A stretch of DNA of 64,000 nt from Sphingomonas telluris (GTDB lineage: Bacteria; Pseudomonadota; Alphaproteobacteria; Sphingomonadales; Sphingomonadaceae), in NCBI RefSeq assembly GCF_022568775.1, contig NZ_JAKZHW010000001.1, positions 744,001 through 808,000 of the forward strand. The letters run 5' to 3'. Under the pieces are notes generated by a model, which saw nothing but the letters and a program-made list of their open reading frames with translations, was not told where the DNA came from and did not search any database. The translations under genes were made by a program, and so were the position numbers. How positions within the stretch are numbered: the stretch's first letter is position 1; every line of letters starts with the position of its first letter. Below, in pieces: positions 28,298 through 36,502 of this stretch.

Positions 28298-29865
28298 ACC
28301 TGCCGCGCGTTACTTATTCCAACACCGGCGAGGATTTTTCCGGCGTTCATGCTTTCCTCGACGAGATCATTCCGGATGCCGAGGCGCGCCTCTTCGGCAA
28401 TATTCGGCCTGGACTGATCGGCGGGCTGGATCGTCCAGAGGGCCATGTGGTCACCGCGCGAAGTCCGATCGACTATAGCGTCATCCTCGGCGACTTCCCG
28501 CAAGCCGACGGCGCCATCGTGGACGAGGCGGTAGAAGCCGCGCGTTCGGCCTATCCGTCGTGGCGCGCCATGGGCTGGCAACGGCGCATCGCCATCCTTC
28601 GATCCGGAGCGGACGTGCTCGAAGAGCGCAAGTGGGACTTGTCGGTCGCGTGCTTGATCGAAGTTGGAAAGTCGCGGCTCGAGGCGGTCGGAGAGGTCGA
28701 GGAAGCGATCGATCTAGTACGGCACTATTGCGACGAGATGGAGCGCACGGATGGCTTCCGCGAGGAGCGACCCGGCGCCTCAGCGGCGGAGAAATGCAGC
28801 GTTGTGCTTCGGCCCTACGGCGTCTTCGGAGTGATCGCGCCGTTCAACTTCCCCGTCGCCTTGTCGGTCGGAATGATGTCAGCGGCGCTGGTGGCGGGCA
28901 ACACAGCGGTCTTCAAGCCGAGCGACGCAGCGGGACTGACCGGACGGCTAGTCGTCGAGGCGCTCGTAGATGGTGGACTTCCGGACGGCGTTCTCAACCT
29001 CGTCCAAGGCGGCCGTGAGACGGGCGAATTGCTGGCCAAGCATCCGCGGGTCGACGGCTTCGCGTTCACGGGCTCGAATGCGGTCGGCATGACCATCCTG
29101 CGCCGTGCGGCGGCGTCAACCGCGACCCGACCGGTCCTCGCGGAGATGGGCGGCAAGAACCCCGCCTTCATCACCGCGACCGCGGATCTCAACGTTGCGG
29201 CTCTGGGCGTTGCCCGCTCCGCGTTCGGCTTGTCCGGACAGAAGTGCAGTGCGGCGTCTAAGGCCTATGTCGACCGATCCATCTTCGACGACTTCGTCGG
29301 CGCGCTGATCGGTACCACCAACAAGCTTGTCGTGGGCGATCCTCGCCGGCAGGAAGTCTTCATGGGGCCGGTCATCAATGATGAGGCCCAGGAACGGCTG
29401 ACGCGGGCAGCGCGTGAGGCGGACACGCACGGGACCGTTCTGTTAGGCGGCGAGCGCCTCGAAGGCGGCCTGTTCGACGGCGGGCCCTACGTCGAGCCGA
29501 CGATCGTTTCCGGACTCCCGAGCGGTCATCGTATCAATCGAGACGAGCTCTTCACCCCCTTCCTGAGCTTGCTGCCTTTCGAAGACCTGGAGGAGGCAAT
29601 CGCGGACTCGAACCGGAGCGCCTTCGGACTGACCGCGGGTGTCTACACGCAGGACGAGCAGGAACTCGGACTCTTCCTCAACACGATCGAGGCCGGCGTG
29701 CTCTATGCCAACCGCGCGAGCGGAGCGACGACGGGCGCCTGGCCCGGCTTCCAGACCTTTTGCGGATGGAAGGGCTCGGGAACGACCGGGAAGGGCGGGC
29801 TTGGCAGCTGGTACGTCCCGCAGTTCATGCGCGAGCAGAGCCACACCTTGTTCGGCACACTGTGA
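28294..29865 (+). CDS. Aldehyde dehydrogenase family protein (glutamate-semialdehyde-dehydrogenase-like)
   Basis: A 523-residue NAD(P)-dependent dehydrogenase. It shows IAPFNFPVALSVGMM (coenzyme loop), GFAFTGSNAVGM, the general-base Glu in LAEMGGKNPAF, and the catalytic Cys in FGLSGQKCSAAS. The GQKCSAAS context is closest to pyrroline-5-carboxylate / glutamate-semialdehyde dehydrogenases (RocA/PruA type), but longer N- and C-terminal parts make a different semialdehyde possible. It would oxidise the aldehyde left by the aminotransferase or demethylase encoded upstream. Coupled to both neighbours. Confidence 0.9.
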   Translation: MNLPRVTYSNTGEDFSGVHAFLDEIIPDAEARLFGNIRPGLIGGLDRPEGHVVTARSPIDYSVILGDFPQADGAIVDEAVEAARSAYPSWRAMGWQRRIAILRSGADVLEERKWDLSVACLIEVGKSRLEAVGEVEEAIDLVRHYCDEMERTDGFREERPGASAAEKCSVVLRPYGVFGVIAPFNFPVALSVGMMSAALVAGNTAVFKPSDAAGLTGRLVVEALVDGGLPDGVLNLVQGGRETGELLAKHPRVDGFAFTGSNAVGMTILRRAAASTATRPVLAEMGGKNPAFITATADLNVAALGVARSAFGLSGQKCSAASKAYVDRSIFDDFVGALIGTTNKLVVGDPRRQEVFMGPVINDEAQERLTRAAREADTHGTVLLGGERLEGGLFDGGPYVEPTIVSGLPSGHRINRDELFTPFLSLLPFEDLEEAIADSNRSAFGLTAGVYTQDEQELGLFLNTIEAGVLYANRASGATTGAWPGFQTFCGWKGSGTTGKGGLGSWYVPQFMREQSHTLFGTL

Positions 29866-32384
29866 AGCCGGTGCGCTTTTGGCTCGTTCTTGTCGCATTG
29901 CTCGGTGCAGCCACAGCGGCGCACGCTGAGCGCGAGCCGGTCCTGAAGCAGGTCGACCTACCGCACACATATTATTGGCGCGAGCTTTACATCCCGCAGC
30001 TCACTAGTGGACCATCGAGCCTGAGCTTCACGCCGGACGGCGAGGCGCTGGTCTACAGCATGGAAGGATCGCTTTGGCGGCAGACGATCGGCTTGGGCGA
30101 GGCGGTCGAGCTGACTCACCCGCAGGGTGCGTACGATTACCAGCCCGATGTTTCGCCTGACGGGCGGAGCGTCCTTTTCAGCCGGTACGACGGATACGGG
30201 ATCGAGCTTTGGCGCTTGGATCTGGAAAGTGGCCGGGAGCAACAGCTTACGACCGGCAAGGCCGTCAACGTCGAGCCGCGTTTGTCACCTGACGGCAAGC
30301 GCATCGCGTGGATCTCGACGCAAGGCACCGGGCACTTTAACCTGTTTGTTGCCGACGTCGCGACGGAAGGCTTGCGCAACGCCCGCCGCCTGCTCGGCGA
30401 GCGCCAGAGCAAGATCGGCCGCTACTATTATTCGAAATTCGATCACGTGCTGAACCCGTCGTGGACTCCCGACGGGAAGCGCATCCTTTACGTGACGAAC
30501 AACGAGGTCGCCTGGGGCACGGGAGACCTCTGGTCGGTTGCCGTCGATGACCCGAGCGATCGCCGGAAAGTTCTAAGCGAGGAGACGAGCTGGAGCGCGC
30601 GCCCGGAGACGTCGCCGGACGGGAAGCAGGTCCTGTTCGCGAGCTATCATGGGCGGCAATGGCGCCAGCTCTGCCTAACGACGCCGGAAGGCGCCGCGCC
30701 ACTTCCGCTGACGTTCGGTGAGTTCGATCGTTCCGGGGCGCGATGGTCGCCGGATGGCGAGCGCGTGGCCTTCATCAGCAACGAGGGCGGCAATACGAGC
30801 CTCGCCGTTCGTGACTTCATCGGCGGTGCGACGACACAGATCGTCGTCAAGACCCGGCGGTACAAGGGCACTCGCGCAAGGCTGACGATCGACATTCGCG
30901 ACGAGCGCGGCCGCAGCGTGCCGGCAAGAGTTTCAGTTCTCGGCAGCGATGGGAGGGCGACGGCGCCTGCGTCCGCGTGGATGCATGCGGACGATGGATA
31001 CGACCGGACGCTCCAATTTGCCGAGACTCACTACTTCCACTGCCCGTCTACGTGTACAGTCGAAGCGCCCGCCGGCGACGCGAAAATCTGGGTGCAGCGA
31101 GGCTTTCGCCACTTGCCCTGGCGGCAGACCGTGAAGCTGGCCCCGAGCACGGAAAAAACCGTGCCCGTCAGCCTGCAGCTCAACGATCTGCCGGCTTCGT
31201 TCGGGACCTGGCGGAGCGCCGACCTGCACGTCCACATGAACTACGGCGGGACGTACCGGAACACGCCGGAGAACCTGGCGAAGCAGGCGCAGGCCGAGGA
31301 CCTCAACGTCGTCTACAATCTGATCGTCAATAAGGAGGAACGGGTTCCCGACATCGCTTACTTCCGCGGCGATCCCGACCCGGCGAGCGGGCCCGACACG
31401 CTGATCATGCACTCGCAGGAATTCCACACGAGCTATTGGGGGCACCTGGGGCTCCTGCACCTGTCCGATCATGTGATTACGCCGGACTTCTCGGCATACC
31501 AGCACACGCCGCTGGCGAGCCCTTATCCCTTTAATGGCGTGGTCGCCGACCTCGCGCATGCCCAAGGCGGGCTGGTGGGCTATGTACATCCATTCGACTG
31601 GATCATCGATCCAGCCAGGGAAACGACGCTTTCGAACGAGTTTCCGGCCGACGTCGTGAACGGAAAGGTCGACTATATCGAGGTCGTCGGCTTCTCCGAT
31701 CACAAGTCGACCGCGGCCATCTGGTACCGGCTGCTGAACCTCGGCTTCCGCCTGCCCGCAGGAGCAGGGACGGATGCGATGGCGAACTATGCTTCGTTGC
31801 GCGGGCCCGTGGGGATGAACCGCGTCTTCCTCGACACCGGCGGAGACCTTAGCCCGGCCGCGGCCAAGAACGCGCTGAAGGCAGGGCGAACCTTCGCTAG
31901 CAATGGCCCGCTGCTCGGGTTGGAAGTGGAGGGCAGGCATCCGGGCGATACCATCGCGCGGAACGGCACAGGCAAGGTTCACTACCGCGTGGCACTGCGT
32001 TCACCCGTCGGCGTCGACCATCTTGAGCTTGTGCAGAACGGTCGCGTCGTGAAGTCCTTCAAGCTGAAGGGGAAACGGCAAAACCTCGACGCGAAAGGCG
32101 TTCTCCAGGTCGATAACGACGGCTGGCTGGTGCTCCGCGCATGGAATGACGGATCGGATCCGCAGGTCCTGGATCTCTATCCCTACGCTACGACGAGCCC
32201 GATCTATTTCGACCTTCCGGGAGAGCATCCCCGCAACTCCGCCGACGCTGGTTATTTCGTTGCATGGCTGGACCGCGTTATCGCCAATGCAAGCGGCCGC
32301 ACCGACTTCAGGACCGCGCGCGAGCGCGACACGACGATTGAGTACCTGCGGAATGCGCGCGAGCAGTTCGCAAGCATGCGCTGA
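29862..32384 (+). CDS. Exported beta-propeller plus CehA/McbA-type metallohydrolase
   Basis: An 840-residue exported protein. The start is the GTG overlapping the dehydrogenase stop; it gives a signal peptide ending AHA. Residues 40-330 contain TolB/PD40 propeller repeats (SFTPDGEALVYS, WTPDGKRILYV, WSPDGERVAFIS). The C-terminal half is a PHP-fold hydrolase: DLHVHMNYGG (HxH), HSQEFHTSYWGHLG, VGYVHPFDW and GAGTDAM supply metal ligands, as in CehA/McbA carbaryl hydrolases. Probably periplasmic cleavage of an amide or ester. Last gene of the coupled set. Confidence 0.88.
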   Translation: MKPVRFWLVLVALLGAATAAHAEREPVLKQVDLPHTYYWRELYIPQLTSGPSSLSFTPDGEALVYSMEGSLWRQTIGLGEAVELTHPQGAYDYQPDVSPDGRSVLFSRYDGYGIELWRLDLESGREQQLTTGKAVNVEPRLSPDGKRIAWISTQGTGHFNLFVADVATEGLRNARRLLGERQSKIGRYYYSKFDHVLNPSWTPDGKRILYVTNNEVAWGTGDLWSVAVDDPSDRRKVLSEETSWSARPETSPDGKQVLFASYHGRQWRQLCLTTPEGAAPLPLTFGEFDRSGARWSPDGERVAFISNEGGNTSLAVRDFIGGATTQIVVKTRRYKGTRARLTIDIRDERGRSVPARVSVLGSDGRATAPASAWMHADDGYDRTLQFAETHYFHCPSTCTVEAPAGDAKIWVQRGFRHLPWRQTVKLAPSTEKTVPVSLQLNDLPASFGTWRSADLHVHMNYGGTYRNTPENLAKQAQAEDLNVVYNLIVNKEERVPDIAYFRGDPDPASGPDTLIMHSQEFHTSYWGHLGLLHLSDHVITPDFSAYQHTPLASPYPFNGVVADLAHAQGGLVGYVHPFDWIIDPARETTLSNEFPADVVNGKVDYIEVVGFSDHKSTAAIWYRLLNLGFRLPAGAGTDAMANYASLRGPVGMNRVFLDTGGDLSPAAAKNALKAGRTFASNGPLLGLEVEGRHPGDTIARNGTGKVHYRVALRSPVGVDHLELVQNGRVVKSFKLKGKRQNLDAKGVLQVDNDGWLVLRAWNDGSDPQVLDLYPYATTSPIYFDLPGEHPRNSADAGYFVAWLDRVIANASGRTDFRTARERDTTIEYLRNAREQFASMR

Positions 32385-32445
32385 ATGTCGTCGAGTAAAT
32401 CGCGTTGTTGTTGCGAGACTCAAAACCGCTTGTCACCTTGCGCGC

Positions 32446-33492
32446 GTGAGCAAACGCAACTTCACGATCGACGATGTCGCCGAGGCCGCCGGAGTCGCTC
32501 GAGTCACCGTCTCGCGGGTGCTCAACAACGAGCAGAACGTGCGGCCAGAGACCCGAGAGAAGGTTCGCCGGGCCGTCGAAGCCCTAGGCTATTCGGTCAA
32601 TCCGCAGGCCCGGGCTCTAGCGAGCGGCATAAACCGAACGATCCTGCTCATCCATTCTCACGATCCCGACCGCGAGCCGAACAGCTACTATCATTCCGGC
32701 CTTGAGCTTGGAGCGCTTCGCGCTTGCTCGGCGCTCGGCTACGACCTCATTACCAGGGCGGTCGATCCGGCCAACGCCAACAGGGCTCGCTTGCTTTCGT
32801 CTTTTATCGAACGCGAGCGTCCGGCGGGTATCGTGCTCCCTCCGCCCTTGTCCGACGACGTGCAGCTCCTGGAGGACGTGAAAAGCGCTGGCGTCCGAGT
32901 AGTCGCCGTTTCGGCGGGCGAGCATGCCCGAAGCGTGGTCGCCGGCGCCGGCATCGACGAATGCGCGGGTGGAAGGGCGATGGGAGAATATCTTCTGTCG
33001 CTGGGTCATCGGCGGATCGGCTTCGTGAAGGGGCCCCCGGACCATCTGGCCGCAGCGCTCCGTTACGACGGATTTGTCGACGCGCTCCGCCAGTCCGGCA
33101 TCGAAGAAGAGCCGTGGTCCGCTTCGGGCGACTTTACCTTCAAATCGGGAGTCGAGGCGGCTGAGCGGCTCCTGCAGGAGACGGGACAGGTGACAGCTCT
33201 CGCCTGCGCCAACGACGACATGGCTGCTGGTGCCATGCTGGCCATCCATCGTGCTCATCTCGATATTCCTGGCGATATCTCAGTGATGGGTTTCGACGAC
33301 ACGCCGATGTCGGACATCATCTGGCCGCCGCTGACGACGATCCGGCAGCCGATCAAGGACATCGCCGAGCGCGTCGTTCACATCCTGGTTGACGCCGCTT
33401 TCGACGAAGTCGCGCCTTACGAAACGTTGCCTCACGAGCTCATCGTGCGGGAATCGACGGCGCCGCCAAAATCTCACCGTCACGTCGCTTGA
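32446..33492 (+). CDS. LacI family transcriptional regulator of the glucan locus
   Basis: A 348-residue regulator. The N-terminal helix-turn-helix FTIDDVAEAAGVARVTVSRV with hinge helix (NPQARALASG) is followed by a periplasmic-binding-protein-like sugar domain ending in FDDTPMSDIIWPPLTTIRQP. It is the nearest upstream gene of the TonB-receptor operon, and a perfect LacI-type palindrome lies 25 bases after its stop codon, so it most likely represses that operon until a glucan-derived sugar binds. The GTG start was chosen because it gives the family N terminus; the open frame upstream has no homology. Confidence 0.92.
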   Translation: MSKRNFTIDDVAEAAGVARVTVSRVLNNEQNVRPETREKVRRAVEALGYSVNPQARALASGINRTILLIHSHDPDREPNSYYHSGLELGALRACSALGYDLITRAVDPANANRARLLSSFIERERPAGIVLPPPLSDDVQLLEDVKSAGVRVVAVSAGEHARSVVAGAGIDECAGGRAMGEYLLSLGHRRIGFVKGPPDHLAAALRYDGFVDALRQSGIEEEPWSASGDFTFKSGVEAAERLLQETGQVTALACANDDMAAGAMLAIHRAHLDIPGDISVMGFDDTPMSDIIWPPLTTIRQPIKDIAERVVHILVDAAFDEVAPYETLPHELIVRESTAPPKSHRHVA

Positions 33493-33505
33493 CTCCTTAA
33501 ATCGT

Positions 33506-33534
33506 TTGACGCACGCAATGGAAGCGCTTCCATG
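33506..33534 (+). promoter_or_regulatory. Glucan-operon promoter with LacI-type operator
   Basis: A perfect 16-bp palindrome, ATGGAAGCGCTTCCAT, lies at 33518-33533 with the CG-centred AAGCGCTT core of LacI-family operators. A TTGACG -35-like hexamer is at 33506-33511. With 17-base spacing the -10 would be 33529-33534, inside the right half-site, so a bound repressor would block RNA polymerase. The TonB-receptor start is 57 bases downstream. The palindrome is seen; the promoter boxes and the identity of the repressor are inferred. Confidence 0.75.
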
Positions 33535-33590
33535 AGGGGTGGGGGCGGAGCCCGTTCGCGTGCGAGCAGGCTGAACAGGGGAGAGACGGT

Positions 33591-36494
33591 TTGTTGAACG
33601 CGTCGTTGAGGGGCCGCCGCGCCTTATTGCTGGCTGGTACGTCGATTCTATTCGCAACGTCCGGCACAGCCTTCGCTCAGGATACGCAGCCGGCCGATAC
33701 CGCTGCGCAGCAGGCCGCAGCCGCTCAGCAGGACGCCGATACTGCTCCGACGCCGGGTGATGCCGATGTAGCCGATCAACCGGGCGCCGGAGAGATCGTC
33801 GTCACCGGCATTCGCCGCGGCCTGCAGAGCTCGATCGACACGAAGCGGCGCGAGCAGGGTATCGTGGAGGCGGTGTCCGCCGAAGACATCGGCAAGCTTC
33901 CCGACATCTCGATCGCCGAATCCATCGCGCGCCTGCCGGGCCTTGCCGCGCAGCGCGTGAACGGACGTGCGCAGTCCATCTCCATTCGCGGCCTTGCGCC
34001 CGACTTCACGACGACGCTGCTCAACGGACGCCAGCAGGCGAGCTCCGGCGACAACCGCGCCGTCGAGTTCGACCAGTATCCGTCAGAGCTCCTCTCCAGC
34101 GTCGTCATCTACAAGACGCCGGACGCGAACATTGCGGGCTTCGGCCTCTCGGGCACCGCCGACCTGCGCACCGTGCGTCCGCTGACGTTCAAAAAGACCA
34201 CGTTTGCAGTGAACGTCCGTGGAGAGCTGAACGGCGGTGGCAAGCTCAACGATGACGTAAAGGACTGGGGCGGTCGCGCCTCGGCGAGCTACATCAGCAA
34301 GATCACGCCTGAACTCGGCATTGCTCTAGGCGTGGCTTACCTGGATTCGCCCTCCAGCAACCGCCACACCAAAGCCTATAACTACGAGACGTTCTGTTGC
34401 GGACCGGAGCAGCAGATCTCTCCGGCGGGCGCGCAGGATGCGACATTCCTGACCGGTCAGGAGATCTTCGCGACTTCGCGCACCAACAAGCGCCTTGCCG
34501 GCATCGGCATCATCGAGTGGGAGCCGAGCGATAAGGTCCACACGATTGTCGACCTCTACTACTCGCGGTTCAAGCAGCGCGAGACCATGCGCGGCGCGCA
34601 GTGGTTCTCCAACGTCTGGCTCGGCGAGCAGACATTCACGAACGTAGTGACGGAAGACCGCGACGGCACGGAAGTCGCCGTCACCGGCACGGCGAACAAC
34701 GTCACCCCGATCATCCGCAACGACTACAACAAGCGCGACGACTGGCTGTTTTCGGCGGGCCTGAACAACGAGTACAAGTTTACGGACGAGCTCTCGCTCA
34801 TCAGCGACCTCAGCTACTCGCGCAACAAGCGCGTGGAGAGCGTGACCGAGACGTACGCGGGCTACGGCTGCTGCGCTACGGGCGCCACCGAGGATGCAAA
34901 CCGCGCATTCGATTCGATCAGCTGGGATCTCACTGGCAACGGCTTCCTCCAGTACGATGAGGGCCTGAACTACGGCGATGCGAACCAGGTCTCGCTGGGC
35001 GACCGCGCGCCTTGGGGCGGCTGGGGCCACGACGGCCTCACGAAGTCGCCGCACGTGAAGGAAGAAATCTTCGCGATCGACGAGGGTGTTCGCTACCAAC
35101 CGGTTGCAAGCGCTATCGAGGCGATCGACGTCGGCTTCAACTGGACGAGCCGTGACAAGCGCAAGCACGTCGACGAGTTCGACATGAACCTGAAAAACGG
35201 CCGCCTGCAGACGCTGGTCGATCCCGACTTCGTTCGCGACGCGACCTCCCTTGGGTTCGCCGGCTTCGGCAATGTCCTCGCTTACGATGTCCCGGACGTG
35301 ATGGATCGTTACTACGACTTCACACCGACCGAGGATTCCGCGCACTTCGACAAGGCGTGGAAGATTAAGGAAGACGTCCTCACGTTGAAGGCGCGTGCTC
35401 AGTTCGCGTTCGGTGGCCTGCACGGGAACATCGGCCTGCAAGGCGTTCACCAGAAGCAGGAATCGACTGGTCAGCGAATCAACTTCATCGATCAGCCGCC
35501 GACGATTACCGAAGTCACCGAGGGCGACAGTTATTGGGATTGGCTGCCCAGCCTGAACGCCTATTACGACTTTGGCGGCGGGCATCGCTTGCGCTTTGCC
35601 GCGTCGAAGGTCCTTGCGCGTCCGCGTATGGACGAGATGCGCGCCAACCTGACGCCTGGCTTCAACGACCAGGTTTGCGGAGGCAGCCCCCCTTGCGCCC
35701 CGGGTCAGGAGGTTCACCCCTGGTCGGGAAGTGGCGGCAATCCGAACCTGCAGCCTTGGCGTGCCAAAGCACTCGACGTCAGCTACGAATGGTACATCGG
35801 GCCGGCGAGCTACATCGCGGTCGCCGCGTTCTACAAGAAGCTCGACAACTACATTTACACCCGTGTGCTGCCGTTCGACTTCAGCGCGTTCCCGCCGCCG
35901 TCGACGGCGTCGAACATCCCCGACGATGTGGTCGTTAGCCCGATCGGCACCATCACGATGCCGGACAATGGGCCGGGCGGGAAGCTGTGGGGCTTCGAGC
36001 TCAGCGGCGCGCTCGAGTTGAAGAGGTTGGCCAGCTTCCTCGACGGCTTCGGCGTTCTCGGAAGCTATTCGAAAACCAAGTCTAACCTGAATCCGACCGA
36101 CAATTCGGGTGAGGATGTCCGGATCCCGGGCCTTTCCGGGACGGTCTACAACCTGACCGGATATTACGAGAAGTACGGCTTCCAGGCGCGCATCAGCTAT
36201 CGCTACCGCTCTCCGTTCAAGGGTGAGGTGGTCCAGCTCTTCACGAACCGCGGCTTCACCCAGATCCTCGCGGACAAGCAGGTCGATGCCCAGGTTGGGT
36301 ATGACTTTGCGGAAACGAGCGACCTGAAGGGCTTCGGCGTGTTGTTCCAGGTCTACAACCTGACGAACTCGCCGTACCGGACCCGCATCGGCCTCGATCA
36401 GGGCGGTCCGACCACGGCAAATGGCGGCACGTTCATCGAGACGTACGAGAAGTACGGCCGTCAGTACCTGCTCGGCTTCAACTACAAGTTCTAG
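33591..36494 (+). CDS. TonB-dependent receptor for glucan oligosaccharides
   Basis: A 967-residue outer-membrane receptor. Signal peptide to FAQ (about residue 30), then a low-complexity Ala/Gln/Asp linker, then a plug domain beginning EIVVTGIRRGLQSSID and containing SISIRGLAPDFTTTLLNGRQ. A long beta-barrel ends in the aromatic LLGFNYKF. EIVVTGIR with SIDTKR is the form common in Caulobacterales and Sphingomonadales sugar receptors. Start is TTG (TTGTTGAAC), with GGGAGAG upstream. First gene of the seven-gene operon, directly after the operator; uptake of beta-glucan oligomers is inferred from the GH3, GH16 and GH30 partners. Confidence 0.93.
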   Translation: MLNASLRGRRALLLAGTSILFATSGTAFAQDTQPADTAAQQAAAAQQDADTAPTPGDADVADQPGAGEIVVTGIRRGLQSSIDTKRREQGIVEAVSAEDIGKLPDISIAESIARLPGLAAQRVNGRAQSISIRGLAPDFTTTLLNGRQQASSGDNRAVEFDQYPSELLSSVVIYKTPDANIAGFGLSGTADLRTVRPLTFKKTTFAVNVRGELNGGGKLNDDVKDWGGRASASYISKITPELGIALGVAYLDSPSSNRHTKAYNYETFCCGPEQQISPAGAQDATFLTGQEIFATSRTNKRLAGIGIIEWEPSDKVHTIVDLYYSRFKQRETMRGAQWFSNVWLGEQTFTNVVTEDRDGTEVAVTGTANNVTPIIRNDYNKRDDWLFSAGLNNEYKFTDELSLISDLSYSRNKRVESVTETYAGYGCCATGATEDANRAFDSISWDLTGNGFLQYDEGLNYGDANQVSLGDRAPWGGWGHDGLTKSPHVKEEIFAIDEGVRYQPVASAIEAIDVGFNWTSRDKRKHVDEFDMNLKNGRLQTLVDPDFVRDATSLGFAGFGNVLAYDVPDVMDRYYDFTPTEDSAHFDKAWKIKEDVLTLKARAQFAFGGLHGNIGLQGVHQKQESTGQRINFIDQPPTITEVTEGDSYWDWLPSLNAYYDFGGGHRLRFAASKVLARPRMDEMRANLTPGFNDQVCGGSPPCAPGQEVHPWSGSGGNPNLQPWRAKALDVSYEWYIGPASYIAVAAFYKKLDNYIYTRVLPFDFSAFPPPSTASNIPDDVVVSPIGTITMPDNGPGGKLWGFELSGALELKRLASFLDGFGVLGSYSKTKSNLNPTDNSGEDVRIPGLSGTVYNLTGYYEKYGFQARISYRYRSPFKGEVVQLFTNRGFTQILADKQVDAQVGYDFAETSDLKGFGVLFQVYNLTNSPYRTRIGLDQGGPTTANGGTFIETYEKYGRQYLLGFNYKF

Positions 36495-36502
36495 GCGTAC
36501 TC

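Noticed and set aside
34326..35717. 463-codon open frame antisense to the TonB receptor
   Set aside because: No recognisable motif; explained by codon-position GC bias of the receptor gene.
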